This document shows positions 1 through 7,412 of a stretch of 37,991 bases of DNA, piece by piece. Location: the NCBI RefSeq assembly GCF_016902445.1, contig NZ_JACSNX010000023.1, positions 1-37,991 on the forward strand. Direction: 5' to 3'. Both the position numbers and the translations under genes were made by a program. How positions within the stretch are numbered: the first letter of the stretch is position 1; every line of letters begins with the position of its first letter. Below the pieces are notes generated by a model. The model did not search any database. It had not been told where the DNA came from and saw nothing but the letters and a program-made list of their open reading frames with translations. Origin of the DNA: Oscillibacter valericigenes (lineage in GTDB: Bacteria; Bacillota; Clostridia; Oscillospirales; Oscillospiraceae).

Positions 1-39
1 AAGAAACCCAGGAAGGGTGTCTTTCGTTTTCAATCAACC

Positions 40-132
40 GTTTTCCAGAACTTTTCAAAGTTCTGGAAAACGCAAGCAGCTTGTCGAAAAGACTTTTTCG
101 ACAAGCTGAAACGGGCATCCATAGGATGCCCG
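40..132. repeat. Three consecutive hairpins downstream of the first ABC operon
   Basis: The first 139 bases hold no gene. They carry three back-to-back palindromes: 40-71 (arms GTTTTCCAGAACTTT / AAAGTTCTGGAAAAC), 77-108 (arms CAGCTTGTCGAAAA / TTTTCGACAAGCTG, loop GACT) and 112-132 (CGGGCATCC / GGATGCCCG, loop ATA). The last lies just past the stop of the ATPase gene and can act as its terminator on the minus strand, where a short T-rich stretch follows. The other two may be dispersed intergenic repeats; copy number cannot be seen here. Confidence 0.6.
108..132 (-). terminator. Probable terminator of the T-box ABC operon
   Basis: On the minus strand, 7 bases beyond the ATPase stop, a 9-bp perfect stem CGGGCATCC/GGATGCCCG with a 3-base loop is followed by TTTC. 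The U-run is short, so the strong hairpin at 77-108 may back it up. Confidence 0.5.
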
Positions 133-139
133 CTTTTCG

Positions 140-913
140 TCAGTTCCCGGTCTCCAGGGAGATCTTGTTGAACATGGCCAGAATGTCGTCCATGGAGGTG
201 GACTGCTTTTCCGCCCCCGCCCGGTCCAGCACTACATGGCCCCGGTTCATCATCAGGATCCGGTCCCCGTACTCCACCGCGTAGCGGAGGTTATGGGTGA
301 CCATCATGGCCGTGAGCCCCTTCTCCCGGACCACCTTGTCCGTCAGGACCATGATGGTCTCCGCGGTCTTGGGATCCAGGGCGGCGGTGTGCTCGTCGAG
401 AATGAGGAATTTCAGCGGCGTCATGGTGGCCATCAGCAGCGCCACCGCCTGCCGCTGTCCGCCGGAGAGAGCGCCCATCCGCACGTCCAGCTTATCCTCC
501 AGTCCCAGGCCCAGGGCGGAGAGCTGCTGGCGGTAGAAGTCGATGCGCTTTTTGTTGACGCCACGGCTCAAGCCGTAGGACCTGCCCTTGTTGTCCGCCA
601 GGGACAGATTTTCCAGCATGGTGAGATTGGGGCAGGTGCCGGCGGCAGGGTCCTGGTAGACCCGGCCCATGGTGGCGTACCGCTGGTAGTCCTTCAGCCT
701 GGAGATGCTCTGTCCCCCCACCAGCACGTCGCCGCCCTCAATGGGGATGGAGCCGCAGATGATGTTCAGCAGGGAGGTCTTGCCGCTGCCGTTGCTGCCC
801 ACGATGGCCACGAACTGGCCGTCCTCCACCGTCAGGGAGAAGTCCTCGAACAGCCGCTGCTCCGTCAGCGTGCCGGGGTTGTAGATCTTCGTGACGTTCC
901 GTACCTCAAGCAT
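140..913 (-). CDS. ABC transporter ATP-binding protein, TrpZ-like (COG1101)
   Basis: This is the 257-aa ATPase of the first importer. Walker A is at residues 39-46 (GSNGSGKT), the signature LSGGQ at 149-153 and Walker B FLILDE at 169-174, followed by the D-loop region HTAALDP. The wording 'DEHTAALDPKTA' is typical of the ATPases that pair with COG2984 binding proteins and COG4120 permeases, which include the predicted tryptophan transporters TrpXYZ. The ATG at 911-913 has GGGGGAGG 9 bases upstream and lies inside the last codons of the permease (8-bp overlap), so translation is probably coupled. It is the last gene of the T-box operon. The energy-coupling role is secure; the substrate (tryptophan or a relative) is inferred from the T-box. 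Confidence 0.93.
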   Translation of the reverse strand: MLEVRNVTKIYNPGTLTEQRLFEDFSLTVEDGQFVAIVGSNGSGKTSLLNIICGSIPIEGGDVLVGGQSISRLKDYQRYATMGRVYQDPAAGTCPNLTMLENLSLADNKGRSYGLSRGVNKKRIDFYRQQLSALGLGLEDKLDVRMGALSGGQRQAVALLMATMTPLKFLILDEHTAALDPKTAETIMVLTDKVVREKGLTAMMVTHNLRYAVEYGDRILMMNRGHVVLDRAGAEKQSTSMDDILAMFNKISLETGN

Positions 914-1850
914 GGATGATCGCCTCCCCCTTCCGGCCGGACAGCACCAGCACCAGCAGGAACAGTGCCGCCGTGATCAGCTTCATCATATTGGTGGGCA
1001 GGCCCATGCTCATGGCGATCTGGATGCAGAGCTTATAGAGCACGCTGCCCAGCACCACCGCCGTGGTGCCCTGGGGAGAGCCCAGGAAGCGGAGCGCCCG
1101 GGATTTCCGCAGCCCCCGGGTCAGCCGGGTAGAGGCGTAGAAGTGCATGAGAGACACACCGATGATCACCGCCGCCAGGCCGTACACCAGCTGCCCCGTG
1201 CCCATGGTGGCGGAGAAGCTGCGGGTCTCGTGGCAGACGATGCACCCGCCGAAGGCCACCAGGGCGTTGGAGATCACCAGGCCCAGGATCTTCACCGTGC
1301 CCCGGTCCTTGGCCAGGGTGGTCACCAGGGTGGCGTTGTCGCCCACCGCCCGCAGCAGCAGGCCGGATTTCGTGTGGAAGTAGGCGTCCAGCAGCAGCTT
1401 CACCACGATGACCAGCGCCAGGGACACGATCAGCTTCCGCCCGGAGAGGGACAGGTCCCCGAACAGGGCCATCACCGGAGCGGAGGTGAAGATGGTGTCG
1501 ATGGACCGGTCAATGTTCAGGTTGGACCCGGCGATCTGCAGGTTCACGGAGAACAGGGCCGTCATGGTGATGATGCCCGCCAGCAGGTTCCGCACCTTCA
1601 GCTTCACGTGGACCACGCCGGTGAAGAGGCCCGCCAGGCCCCCGACCACCAGGGAGATGGGCAGGGTCAGCCAGGCGTTGACGCCGCGGGTCATCAGCAC
1701 CGCCGTGACGGCGGCACCCAGGGGGAAGGTGCCGTCCACCCCCAGGTCCGGAAAGTCCAGAATGGAATAGGTGATATACACGCCGTAGGAGATCAGGGCG
1801 TAGATCAGACCCTGGATCAGGGTGCTGGTCAGCAGTTCCATCACGTCCAT
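906..1850 (-). CDS. ABC transporter permease, TrpY-like (COG4120)
   Basis: This 314-aa hydrophobic protein has multiple membrane segments and the motif 'DFPDLGVDGTFPLGAAV' near residues 32-48, characteristic of the COG4120 branch of the branched-chain-type permeases (BPD_transp_2). It forms the membrane channel of the importer with the ATPase at 140-913 and the lipoprotein at 2777-3796. The ATG start follows AAGGAGGC at about 11 bases; a second in-frame ATG three codons later is a possible alternative. It sits 27 bp downstream of the FAH-family gene, and its 3' end overlaps the ATPase start. It is clearly paralogous to the permease at 5219-6169 (shared pattern 'D.PDL.VDGT'). Confidence 0.92.
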   Translation of the reverse strand: MDVMELLTSTLIQGLIYALISYGVYITYSILDFPDLGVDGTFPLGAAVTAVLMTRGVNAWLTLPISLVVGGLAGLFTGVVHVKLKVRNLLAGIITMTALFSVNLQIAGSNLNIDRSIDTIFTSAPVMALFGDLSLSGRKLIVSLALVIVVKLLLDAYFHTKSGLLLRAVGDNATLVTTLAKDRGTVKILGLVISNALVAFGGCIVCHETRSFSATMGTGQLVYGLAAVIIGVSLMHFYASTRLTRGLRKSRALRFLGSPQGTTAVVLGSVLYKLCIQIAMSMGLPTNMMKLITAALFLLVLVLSGRKGEAIIHA

Positions 1851-1877
1851 GAGTTGAGATGCCTCCTTGTGAGATGA

Positions 1878-2741
1878 TCAGACCACCGTGCTGCGGAGGG
1901 TGCCGATGCCTTCGATGGCGCACTCCACAACGTCGCCGGACTGGAGGAATTTGGGCGGGTCAAAGCCCATGCCCACACCGGCGGGGGTGCCGGTGGCGAT
2001 GATGGTGCCCGGCAGCAGGGTCATGCCGGCGGTCAGCTCCTCCAGGATCTGGCCGATGGAGGTGATCAGCAGGGAGGTGTTGGACTGCTGCCGCAGCTCC
2101 CCGTTGACGCGGCAGGTGATCTCCAGCGCCGGGGGATAGGCGATCTCGTCGGCGGTCACCAGCACAGGACCCATGGGGGTGGCGCCGTCCAGGCTCTTGC
2201 CGAAGTACCACTGCTTGTGGCCGGTCTGCAAGTCCCGGGCGGACACGTCGTTGAGGACGGTGTAGCCGAAGATGCAGTCCGCCGCATCGGCGGCCTTCAC
2301 GTCCCGGGCGGTCCTGCCCAGCACCACCGCCAGCTCCGCCTCGTAGTCCAGACGGTCCGTGAGACCTGCGTGGCGGGGGATGACGCCGTCGGGCTTTCCG
2401 GCCTCGCTGACCCGCTTGGAGAAGTACACGGCCACCGGCCGCTCCTTCCGGAAGGCGTCGGCGCTGTATCGGGCGGCCTCTTCCGCGTGGGCCAGATAGT
2501 TCATGCCCAGGCACAGCACGTCCTGCCGGGGGCGGGGGATGGGGGCCAGCAGCTCCACGTCAGACAGCGCCAGCGCGCTGCCGCGCTCCGCCGCGGCGAC
2601 GGCGGAGCGCAGGTCTGTAAGGGTCATGGTCTCGATCAGGGTGTTCATATCCGGAACGGGGAGGGGCAGGACGCCGGTTCCGTCCTCTGTCAGGGCGCCC
2701 ACGTGTTCGGCGCCGTTCTGGCGATAGGTGATCAGCTTCAT
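1878..2741 (-). CDS. Fumarylacetoacetate hydrolase (FAH) family protein
   Basis: This 287-aa enzyme has the FAH fold in its C-terminal two thirds. Residues such as 'DYEAELAVVLG', 'NDVSARDLQ', 'KSLDGATPMGP' and 'IATGTPAGVGMG' are the family's metal- and substrate-binding signatures. The family includes fumarylpyruvate and acylpyruvate hydrolases, 2-hydroxyhepta-2,4-diene-1,7-dioate isomerases and oxaloacetate decarboxylases; the exact reaction cannot be read from sequence. It begins 35 bp after the binding-protein gene with AAAAGGAGAG before its ATG, so it is the second gene of an importer operon controlled by a Trp T-box. No other aromatic catabolism genes are nearby. The position suggests it acts on the imported compound or a by-product, but that is inference. 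Confidence 0.93.
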   Translation of the reverse strand: MKLITYRQNGAEHVGALTEDGTGVLPLPVPDMNTLIETMTLTDLRSAVAAAERGSALALSDVELLAPIPRPRQDVLCLGMNYLAHAEEAARYSADAFRKERPVAVYFSKRVSEAGKPDGVIPRHAGLTDRLDYEAELAVVLGRTARDVKAADAADCIFGYTVLNDVSARDLQTGHKQWYFGKSLDGATPMGPVLVTADEIAYPPALEITCRVNGELRQQSNTSLLITSIGQILEELTAGMTLLPGTIIATGTPAGVGMGFDPPKFLQSGDVVECAIEGIGTLRSTVV

Positions 2742-2776
2742 AATGGACTCTCCTTTTTCTGTTTACAGCCGGGGAC

Positions 2777-3796
2777 TTACTCCGCGCACTCCTCGGCCTG
2801 CTGGGCGATGTCGTCGGGGATGGTGATGCTCAGCTTGGCGGCGGTGTCGGAGTTGATATACAGGCCGTACTTCTCGATGGTCTCATAGGGCAGATCCTGG
2901 CAGGAAGCCTCGCCGGTGAGGACCTTGGCGGCCATCAGGCCGGTCTGGATGCCCAGCTGGACGTAGTCCAGGCCCGCACCGCCCACGCAGCCCAGCTTCA
3001 CCTGCTCCACTTCGGAGCCGTAGACGGGGATGCCGGCCTCATCGGTCTTCTCCAGAATGGCGCCCAGCACGCCCACCACGTTGTTGTCCGTCAGGTTGGA
3101 CAGGCAGTCCACCCCGTGGGACAGCAGAGTGTCCACCGCCTGGGTGACCTCTGCCTGGGAGGTGACGCCCACGGCGTCGATGGTGAAGCCGTAGTCTGCC
3201 GCCAGCTCCTCATAGACGCTGATGGAGTAGACGGAGTTGGCCTCGCTGGTGGTGTAGACGATGCCGATGGTGTCGGCGTCCGGTTGCAGGGCCCGGATCA
3301 GCTCCAGCTGGCCGGCCACCGGCAGGGCGTCGGAGGTGCCGGTGATGTTGCCCTCGTCCAGGTGGGCGCCCACCGGATCGGTGATGGCGGTGAAGATCAC
3401 GGGGATGTCCTTGTCCTCCGCGGCGTTGAAGCAGGCGGTGGCGGCGTTGGTGGCGATGCCCACCATCAGATCCACGTCCTCGGCGGAGAACATCTGGCCG
3501 ATCTGGGTGGCCTGGTTGTCGTCGAAGTTGGCGTTCTGATAGTCTGCCTCAAAGTCGGCGCCCTCCACCAGGCCGGCCTGCTCCAGACCCTGGAGGAAGC
3601 CCTCCCGGCAGTTGTCCAGGGAGCCGTGCTGGCCGTACTGGCTGATGCCGATCAGGTACTTGACGGTCTCGCCGCCATCGGCGGAGGTGTCATTGTTGGA
3701 GGCGGTGTCGTCCGTGCTGCCGCCGCAGGCGGCCAGGGACAGGACCATCGTCAGGGACAGGCCGCAGGCGGCCAATTTCTTCAGAATGTTCATCAT
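2777..3796 (-). CDS. ABC transporter substrate-binding lipoprotein, TrpX-like (COG2984)
   Basis: This 339-aa protein starts with a lipoprotein signal peptide (MMNILKK, hydrophobic core, then LSLAAC with the lipobox Cys near residue 24), followed by a Ser/Thr/Asp-rich linker and a two-lobed type I binding domain of the ABC_sub_bind family (PF04392). Typical stretches are 'QIGQMFSAEDVDLMVGIATNAA' (split by lobes) and 'PVIFTAITDPVGA'. I use the ATG at 3794-3796, preceded by AAAGG, not the upstream TTG, which would put charged residues before the signal peptide. First gene of its operon, about 135 bp after the T-box terminator. Members of this family are predicted tryptophan importers where a Trp T-box precedes them; the ligand here is not proven. 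Confidence 0.93.
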   Translation of the reverse strand: MMNILKKLAACGLSLTMVLSLAACGGSTDDTASNNDTSADGGETVKYLIGISQYGQHGSLDNCREGFLQGLEQAGLVEGADFEADYQNANFDDNQATQIGQMFSAEDVDLMVGIATNAATACFNAAEDKDIPVIFTAITDPVGAHLDEGNITGTSDALPVAGQLELIRALQPDADTIGIVYTTSEANSVYSISVYEELAADYGFTIDAVGVTSQAEVTQAVDTLLSHGVDCLSNLTDNNVVGVLGAILEKTDEAGIPVYGSEVEQVKLGCVGGAGLDYVQLGIQTGLMAAKVLTGEASCQDLPYETIEKYGLYINSDTAAKLSITIPDDIAQQAEECAE

Positions 3797-3931
3797 AGTA
3801 TTTACCAACCTTTCGATCAATTAGAAATTAGAAATGAGGAGTCAGGAATTCGGGATCTATTTCCGAGCTCCGCCATCGTTTCGTATAGAGTTTCATAGAG
3901 AGTCTCCTTTCCAGAGAGGTCAAAAGGCATC
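3797..3931 (-). other. Unexplained spacer between the T-box terminator and the lipoprotein start
   Basis: About 135 bp with no convincing gene or motif other than the ribosome site near 3806-3812. It contains short near-repeats (TTAGAAATTAGAAAT and TTTCGTATAGAGTTTCATAGAG, in plus-strand sense). Confidence 0.5.
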
Positions 3932-3964
3932 AAAAAAAGCCCTGCCCCATATTTGGGACAAGAC
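3932..3964 (-). terminator. T-box-controlled terminator
   Basis: On the minus strand GTCTTGTCCC pairs with GGGGCAGGGC over 10 positions (some G-U), with a 6-base loop, followed by seven T. It begins just after the antiterminator sequence, as expected for T-box attenuation. Confidence 0.92.
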
Positions 3965-4200
3965 TTGAAACCGTCCTGCGGTACCACCCAAGTTGACGCA
4001 AAGCGCCCGCTCGTCTCACGTACTTCCATACGCGCCGCCCGGATAACGGGTGCGGGTCCCGTCAGACGCTACTGAACTCTCGCCGTTCGCGCTGCCCTCG
4101 CAAGTCCATTCGCTGGAAAGTTCTCTGCCGTGATCCCACCATCCACGGCTCTCTGAAAGGTGACCTGACCAGGTACTCCTCTTGCTCAACGGTTTTTCTG
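3932..4200 (-). ncRNA. T-box leader, specifier TGG (tryptophan)
   Basis: On the minus strand this region has the full layout of a T-box. There is a 5' stem I strand with GAGTACC, a terminal hairpin GCCGTG...CACGGC, and a specifier loop reading CGAA-TGG-ACTTG with TGG at 4108-4106. Then come the conserved AGTAGCGTCTGACGGG...CCCGTTA region and the T-box proper, GGGTGGTACCGCAGG (3976-3990), which can form the antiterminator. The terminator at 3932-3964 follows. The placement of the specifier after GAA and before A matches the common Firmicute arrangement. The bulge reads TGGT, which pairs best with a tRNA discriminator A; bacterial tRNA-Trp usually has G, which would be a G-U pair. So T-box is near certain and Trp specificity is probable. 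Confidence 0.93.
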
Positions 4201-4209
4201 ATTGGTTGC

Positions 4210-4238
4210 ATTATACGAAGCGGCGACGGAAATGTCAA
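4210..4238 (-). promoter_or_regulatory. Sigma-A promoter of the T-box ABC operon
   Basis: On the minus strand TTGACA (4238-4233), a 17-bp spacer, then TATAAT (4215-4210). Both boxes match consensus exactly, and the site lies a few bases upstream of the T-box leader. Confidence 0.93.
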
Positions 4239-4326
4239 CCGTGATTTTGCACAAATCTTTTCTCCTGCTTTAAAGGGATAAATCCCGGGCGGAAAGCGGC
4301 CCCCGGCAGAACAGCCCTGTGACGGG

Positions 4327-4359
4327 AAAAGCCCGGAGGGAAATGAATTCCCTCCGGGC
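4327..4359 (-). terminator. Terminator of the second ABC operon
   Basis: A 12-bp perfect stem GCCCGGAGGGAA/TTCCCTCCGGGC with loop ATGA-type (4331-4359) is followed on the minus strand by TTTTCCC. It lies about 75 bp past the ATPase stop. Confidence 0.82.
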
Positions 4360-4390
4360 CAAGATTTTGCTTTGCAAAATGCTTGTCCGC

Positions 4391-4427
4391 GCTGATGCGC
4401 GCCCCGCTGCGCGGGGGCCTGATCAGC
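4391..4427. repeat. Nested hairpin just after the second ATPase gene
   Basis: GCTGAT...ATCAGC encloses a CCCCGC/GCGGGG stem. It sits 4 bases beyond the ATPase stop and before the stronger terminator at 4327-4359. No U-run follows, so it may protect the mRNA 3' end. Confidence 0.5.
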
Positions 4428-4431
4428 GGCT

Positions 4432-5226
4432 TTAGGAGAGCAGCATCTTGTCGTCGGCTTCGTCACTGCCGCTGACCTTGCTGAACAGGTCCAGCAGATC
4501 TGGGACCGTGAGCTTCTTCTTCTCCTCGCCGGACACGTCGATGACGATGTTGCCGTCGTACATCATGATGAGCCGGTTGCCGTGGACGATGGCGTCCTTC
4601 ATGTTGTGGGTGACCATCATGGTGGTCAGCTCGTTCTCCGCCACGATCCGGTCGGAGAGCTCCAGCACCTTGGCGGCGGTCTTGGGGTCCAGGGCGGCGG
4701 TGTGCTCGTCCAGCAGCAGCAGCTTGGGCCGCTTTAGGGAGGCCATCAGCAGCGTCAGTGCCTGGCGCTGGCCGCCGGAGAGCAGCCCCACCTTGCTGGT
4801 GAGCCGGTCCTCCAGCCCCAGGTCCAGGTCCCGCAGCAACTCCCGATAGTCGGCCCGCTCCGTCTTGGTGATGCCCCAGCCCAGGCCCCGGCTCTGGCCG
4901 CGGCGGGCCGCCAGGGCCAGATTCTCCTCGATCTGCATGGTGGGGGCAGTGCCCATCATGGGATCCTGGAACACCCGGCCGATGAACTTGGCCCGCTTGT
5001 GCTCCGGCAGGCGGGTCACATCCACCCCGTCGATGACGATGGCGCCGCTGTCCACCGTAAAGGTGCCGGCCACCGCATTGAGCATGGTGGACTTGCCGGC
5101 GCCGTTGCCGCCGATGACGGTGCAGAAGTCCCCGTCCTTCAGGGTCAGGCTGACGCCCCGCAGGGCCTGCTTCTCATTGACGGTCCCGGCGTTGAACGTC
5201 TTCCAGATGTTCTTGATCTCAAGCAT
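4432..5226 (-). CDS. ABC transporter ATP-binding protein, TrpZ-like, second system
   Basis: This 264-aa ATPase has Walker A at residues 39-46 (GGNGAGKS), signature LSGGQ at 149-153 and Walker B LLLLDE at 169-174, at the same positions as the ATPase at 140-913. The two are therefore close paralogues. I place the start at the ATG 5224-5226 because AGGAGGGG precedes it by 8 bases; an open frame upstream runs only through the permease 3' end. The gene overlaps the permease by 8 bp, the same junction seen in the first operon. The C-terminus ends in a short acidic/Ser tail (SGSDEADDKMLLS). It energises the importer formed with 5219-6169 and 6299-7300. Confidence 0.93.
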   Translation of the reverse strand: MLEIKNIWKTFNAGTVNEKQALRGVSLTLKDGDFCTVIGGNGAGKSTMLNAVAGTFTVDSGAIVIDGVDVTRLPEHKRAKFIGRVFQDPMMGTAPTMQIEENLALAARRGQSRGLGWGITKTERADYRELLRDLDLGLEDRLTSKVGLLSGGQRQALTLLMASLKRPKLLLLDEHTAALDPKTAAKVLELSDRIVAENELTTMMVTHNMKDAIVHGNRLIMMYDGNIVIDVSGEEKKKLTVPDLLDLFSKVSGSDEADDKMLLS

Positions 5227-6169
5227 CCTGTTCCCCTCCTGTCTTGACCTCCGCCTTGGCGCCGCCGGCCGGCACCTTGACACGGGCGTACTTCCCCTTC
5301 CAGTAGGGGATGGCCAGGAATGCCGCCACGATCAGGGCGGTGATGAGCTTCATATCGTCGGTGTTCAGGCCCAGCCAGATGACCACCTGATACACCAGGT
5401 AGTACAGGATGGCGCCGATGGCCACCGCCACCAGCTTCAGGGCGAAGTTGTGGAACAGCTTGCCGAAGATCACCTCGCCGATGATGACGGCCGCCAGGCC
5501 GATGACGATGGCACCCCGGCCCATGTTCACGTCTGCGAAGCCCTGATACTGGGCCAGAAGGGCGGAGGACAGGGCCACCAGGCCGTTGGACAGCATCAGG
5601 CCCAGCACCTTGGTGAAGTTGGTGTTGATGCCCTGGGCCCGGGACATATTGGGATTGGAGCCCGTGGCCCGCAGGGACGCGCCCAGCTCCGTGCCGAAGA
5701 ACCAGTACAGCAGGGCGATGACCGCCGCCACAAAGATGGCCACCACCAGGATGGGGTTGTCCAGGCTGAGAGAGCGGACGCTCTGCTGGTCCACCAGCAG
5801 TTCATACTGCCGGGAGCTGACGGGCCGGTTGGCCTGGCCCATGATCCGCAGGTTCACGGAGTACAGGGCCAGCTGGGTCAGGATGCCGGCCAGGATGGCC
5901 GGGATGCCGCAGACGGTGTGGAACAGGCCGGTGACCAGTCCGGCCAGCACGCCTGCCAGGAACGAGCCCAGCAGGGCCAGCGGCAGGGGCACGCCCGCCA
6001 TGGTCAGCATGATGAAAGCGGCGCCGCCGGTGGCCATGGTGCCGTCCACCGTCAGGTCGGCCACGTCCAGGATGCGGTAGGTGATGTACACCCCGATGGC
6101 CATGATGCCCCAGATCAGTCCCTGGGCAACCACGCCCGGCAGGGCGTTGACCAGATGCATGATGTTCAA
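5219..6169 (-). CDS. ABC transporter permease, TrpY-like, second system (COG4120)
   Basis: A 316-aa polytopic membrane protein with 'RILDVADLTVDGTMATGGAAF' features (split across the first membrane segments) that parallel the permease at 906-1850. Start choice: the TTG at 6167-6169 has GGAGGG 7 bases upstream, whereas the next ATG (6158-6160) is 16 bases from that site and the upstream TTG contains the ribosome site itself. The C-terminal tail is Lys/Gly-rich and cytoplasmic (KVPAGGAKAEVKTGGEQDA). It is separated from the lipoprotein gene by 129 bp holding two hairpins, which may lower its expression relative to the binding protein. Confidence 0.9.
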   Translation of the reverse strand: MNIMHLVNALPGVVAQGLIWGIMAIGVYITYRILDVADLTVDGTMATGGAAFIMLTMAGVPLPLALLGSFLAGVLAGLVTGLFHTVCGIPAILAGILTQLALYSVNLRIMGQANRPVSSRQYELLVDQQSVRSLSLDNPILVVAIFVAAVIALLYWFFGTELGASLRATGSNPNMSRAQGINTNFTKVLGLMLSNGLVALSSALLAQYQGFADVNMGRGAIVIGLAAVIIGEVIFGKLFHNFALKLVAVAIGAILYYLVYQVVIWLGLNTDDMKLITALIVAAFLAIPYWKGKYARVKVPAGGAKAEVKTGGEQDA

Positions 6170-6187
6170 GTGAGATCCCTCCAAGAT

Positions 6188-6264
6188 CCTCCGGGTCTCG
6201 CCCGGAGGAAGTTTGCTGCTCTATTCTAGCAAAGAGTAGCGGAAAAGGGAAGCCCCTTTTCCGC
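6188..6264 (-). promoter_or_regulatory. Two intra-operon hairpins between binding protein and permease
   Basis: 6188-6208 (CCTCCGGG/CCCGGAGG, 5-base loop) and 6239-6264 (GCGGAAAAGGG/CCCTTTTCCGC, 4-base loop). Neither is followed by a strong U-run on the minus strand. In importer operons, hairpins here often stabilise the upstream binding-protein message or attenuate the downstream genes; that role is inferred. Confidence 0.55.
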
Positions 6265-6298
6265 TGGCTCTTTTCAGCTTTTTGAAAGTGCGGGGTGG

Positions 6299-7300
6299 TT
6301 ACTCGGCGATGGCCTCATAGCCCTCGGGGGCGGTCAGGCCCAGAGCCTCACACATGGTGGGGTTGTACTTGGGGGTGAACTGGGGGGCGTACTCGATGGG
6401 CATGGCGGCGGGATCGGCGCCGTTCACCAGGATCTCATAGGCCATCTCACCGGTGGCGTAGCCGATGTCATAGTAGCTGATGGTCAGGGTGGCCACGCCG
6501 CAGCCCTTGCAGATGCCCTCCTCACCGGCAATGATGGGGGTGGAGGAATCCAGGGCGATGTTGCCGATCAGCTCGGCGTTGTTGGCGGCGGTGTTGTCGG
6601 TGGGGATATAGACCACGTCGCTCTGGGCGCAGGCGTTGGTGGCCACGGCGGACAGGTCGTTGGAGTCGGAGAAGGAGTACTGGGTGCAGGTGTAGCCCAT
6701 CTCCTCCAGATAGCTCTGGACGGTGTCCACCTGATACTGGCTGTTGGGCTCGCCGGAGCAGTACAGCAGACCCACGGTCTGGGCCTCGGGGAACCAGGTG
6801 TGCAGCATTTCCGCCTGCTGGTCCAGGGGCGCCAGGTCAGAGGTACCGGAGACGTTGAAGCCGGTGGTCCCCTCAAACCCGTCGATGCCCAGGGCCACGC
6901 CGTACTCGGTGATGGAGGTGCCCAGGATGGGGATGGTGCTGGTGGCGGTGGAGGCGGCCTGCAGGGCGGAGGTGCCGTTGGCCATGATCAGGTCCACGCC
7001 CTGGGAGACGAAGTTGTTGGCGATGGTGGAGTAGTTGGAGGGGTCGCCGGAGGCGTTCTCAAACTCGATGGAGACGCTGTCCCCCAGCTTTTCCGTCAGA
7101 GCGGCCTGGAAGCCCTCTGTGGCGGCATCCAGCGCCTCGTGCTGCATCTGCTGGATGATGCCGACGGTGTAGGTCTGGCCGTCGCCGGAGGCGGTGTCAT
7201 CCGTGGAGGTGTCGCCGCTGGTCTGGGTGTCGCCGCCGCAGGCGGCCAGGCTCAGAGCCATGACAGCGGTCAGGGCAAGGGCAAGAAACTTCTTTTTCAT
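6299..7300 (-). CDS. ABC transporter substrate-binding lipoprotein, TrpX-like, second system
   Basis: A 333-aa lipoprotein. It starts MKKKFLALALTAVMALSLAAC with the lipobox Cys at residue 21, a Gly/Thr/Asp/Ser linker, then the PF04392-type domain ('VGIIQQMQHEALDAATEGF', 'GVDLIMANGTSALQAA', 'IPILGTSITEYGVALG'). The ATG at 7298-7300 follows AAAGGAG. The open frame extends further upstream but runs through the leader terminator, so that part is not coding. The binding pocket differs from the paralogue at 2777-3796 (for example TSITEYG here, TAITDPVG there), so the ligand may differ. First structural gene of its operon, about 40 bp after the leader terminator. Confidence 0.93.
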   Translation of the reverse strand: MKKKFLALALTAVMALSLAACGGDTQTSGDTSTDDTASGDGQTYTVGIIQQMQHEALDAATEGFQAALTEKLGDSVSIEFENASGDPSNYSTIANNFVSQGVDLIMANGTSALQAASTATSTIPILGTSITEYGVALGIDGFEGTTGFNVSGTSDLAPLDQQAEMLHTWFPEAQTVGLLYCSGEPNSQYQVDTVQSYLEEMGYTCTQYSFSDSNDLSAVATNACAQSDVVYIPTDNTAANNAELIGNIALDSSTPIIAGEEGICKGCGVATLTISYYDIGYATGEMAYEILVNGADPAAMPIEYAPQFTPKYNPTMCEALGLTAPEGYEAIAE

Positions 7301-7340
7301 CGCAGTGATCTCCTTTACAAGATTGATCGGGGGGAAAATT

Positions 7341-7377
7341 ATAAAAGGCGGCTCTGTCCCAAGTGCAGAGCCGCCTT
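7341..7377 (-). terminator. Leader terminator of the second ABC operon
   Basis: On the minus strand AAGGCGGCTCTG pairs perfectly with CAGAGCCGCCTT (12 bp, 9-base loop) and runs into TTTTAT. It sits between the promoter and the first structural gene, so it must be conditional. Its 5' arm can instead pair with GCAGAGCAGCC at the end of the upstream leader ORF (10 of 11 positions), giving an antiterminator. Confidence 0.88.
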
Positions 7378-7412
7378 CCATACGGGGTGCGATCCACCGG
7401 CCGATGGCTGCA

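Noticed and set aside
4062..4466. 134-aa minus-strand open frame
   Set aside because: It runs across the T-box, its promoter and the terminator region, and its product has no recognisable features.
7378..7412. T-box-like motif GGTGGATCGCACC in the second ABC leader
   Set aside because: It resembles GGTGGNACCGC but lacks the exact core, forms a small local hairpin, and none of the stem I elements are present upstream.
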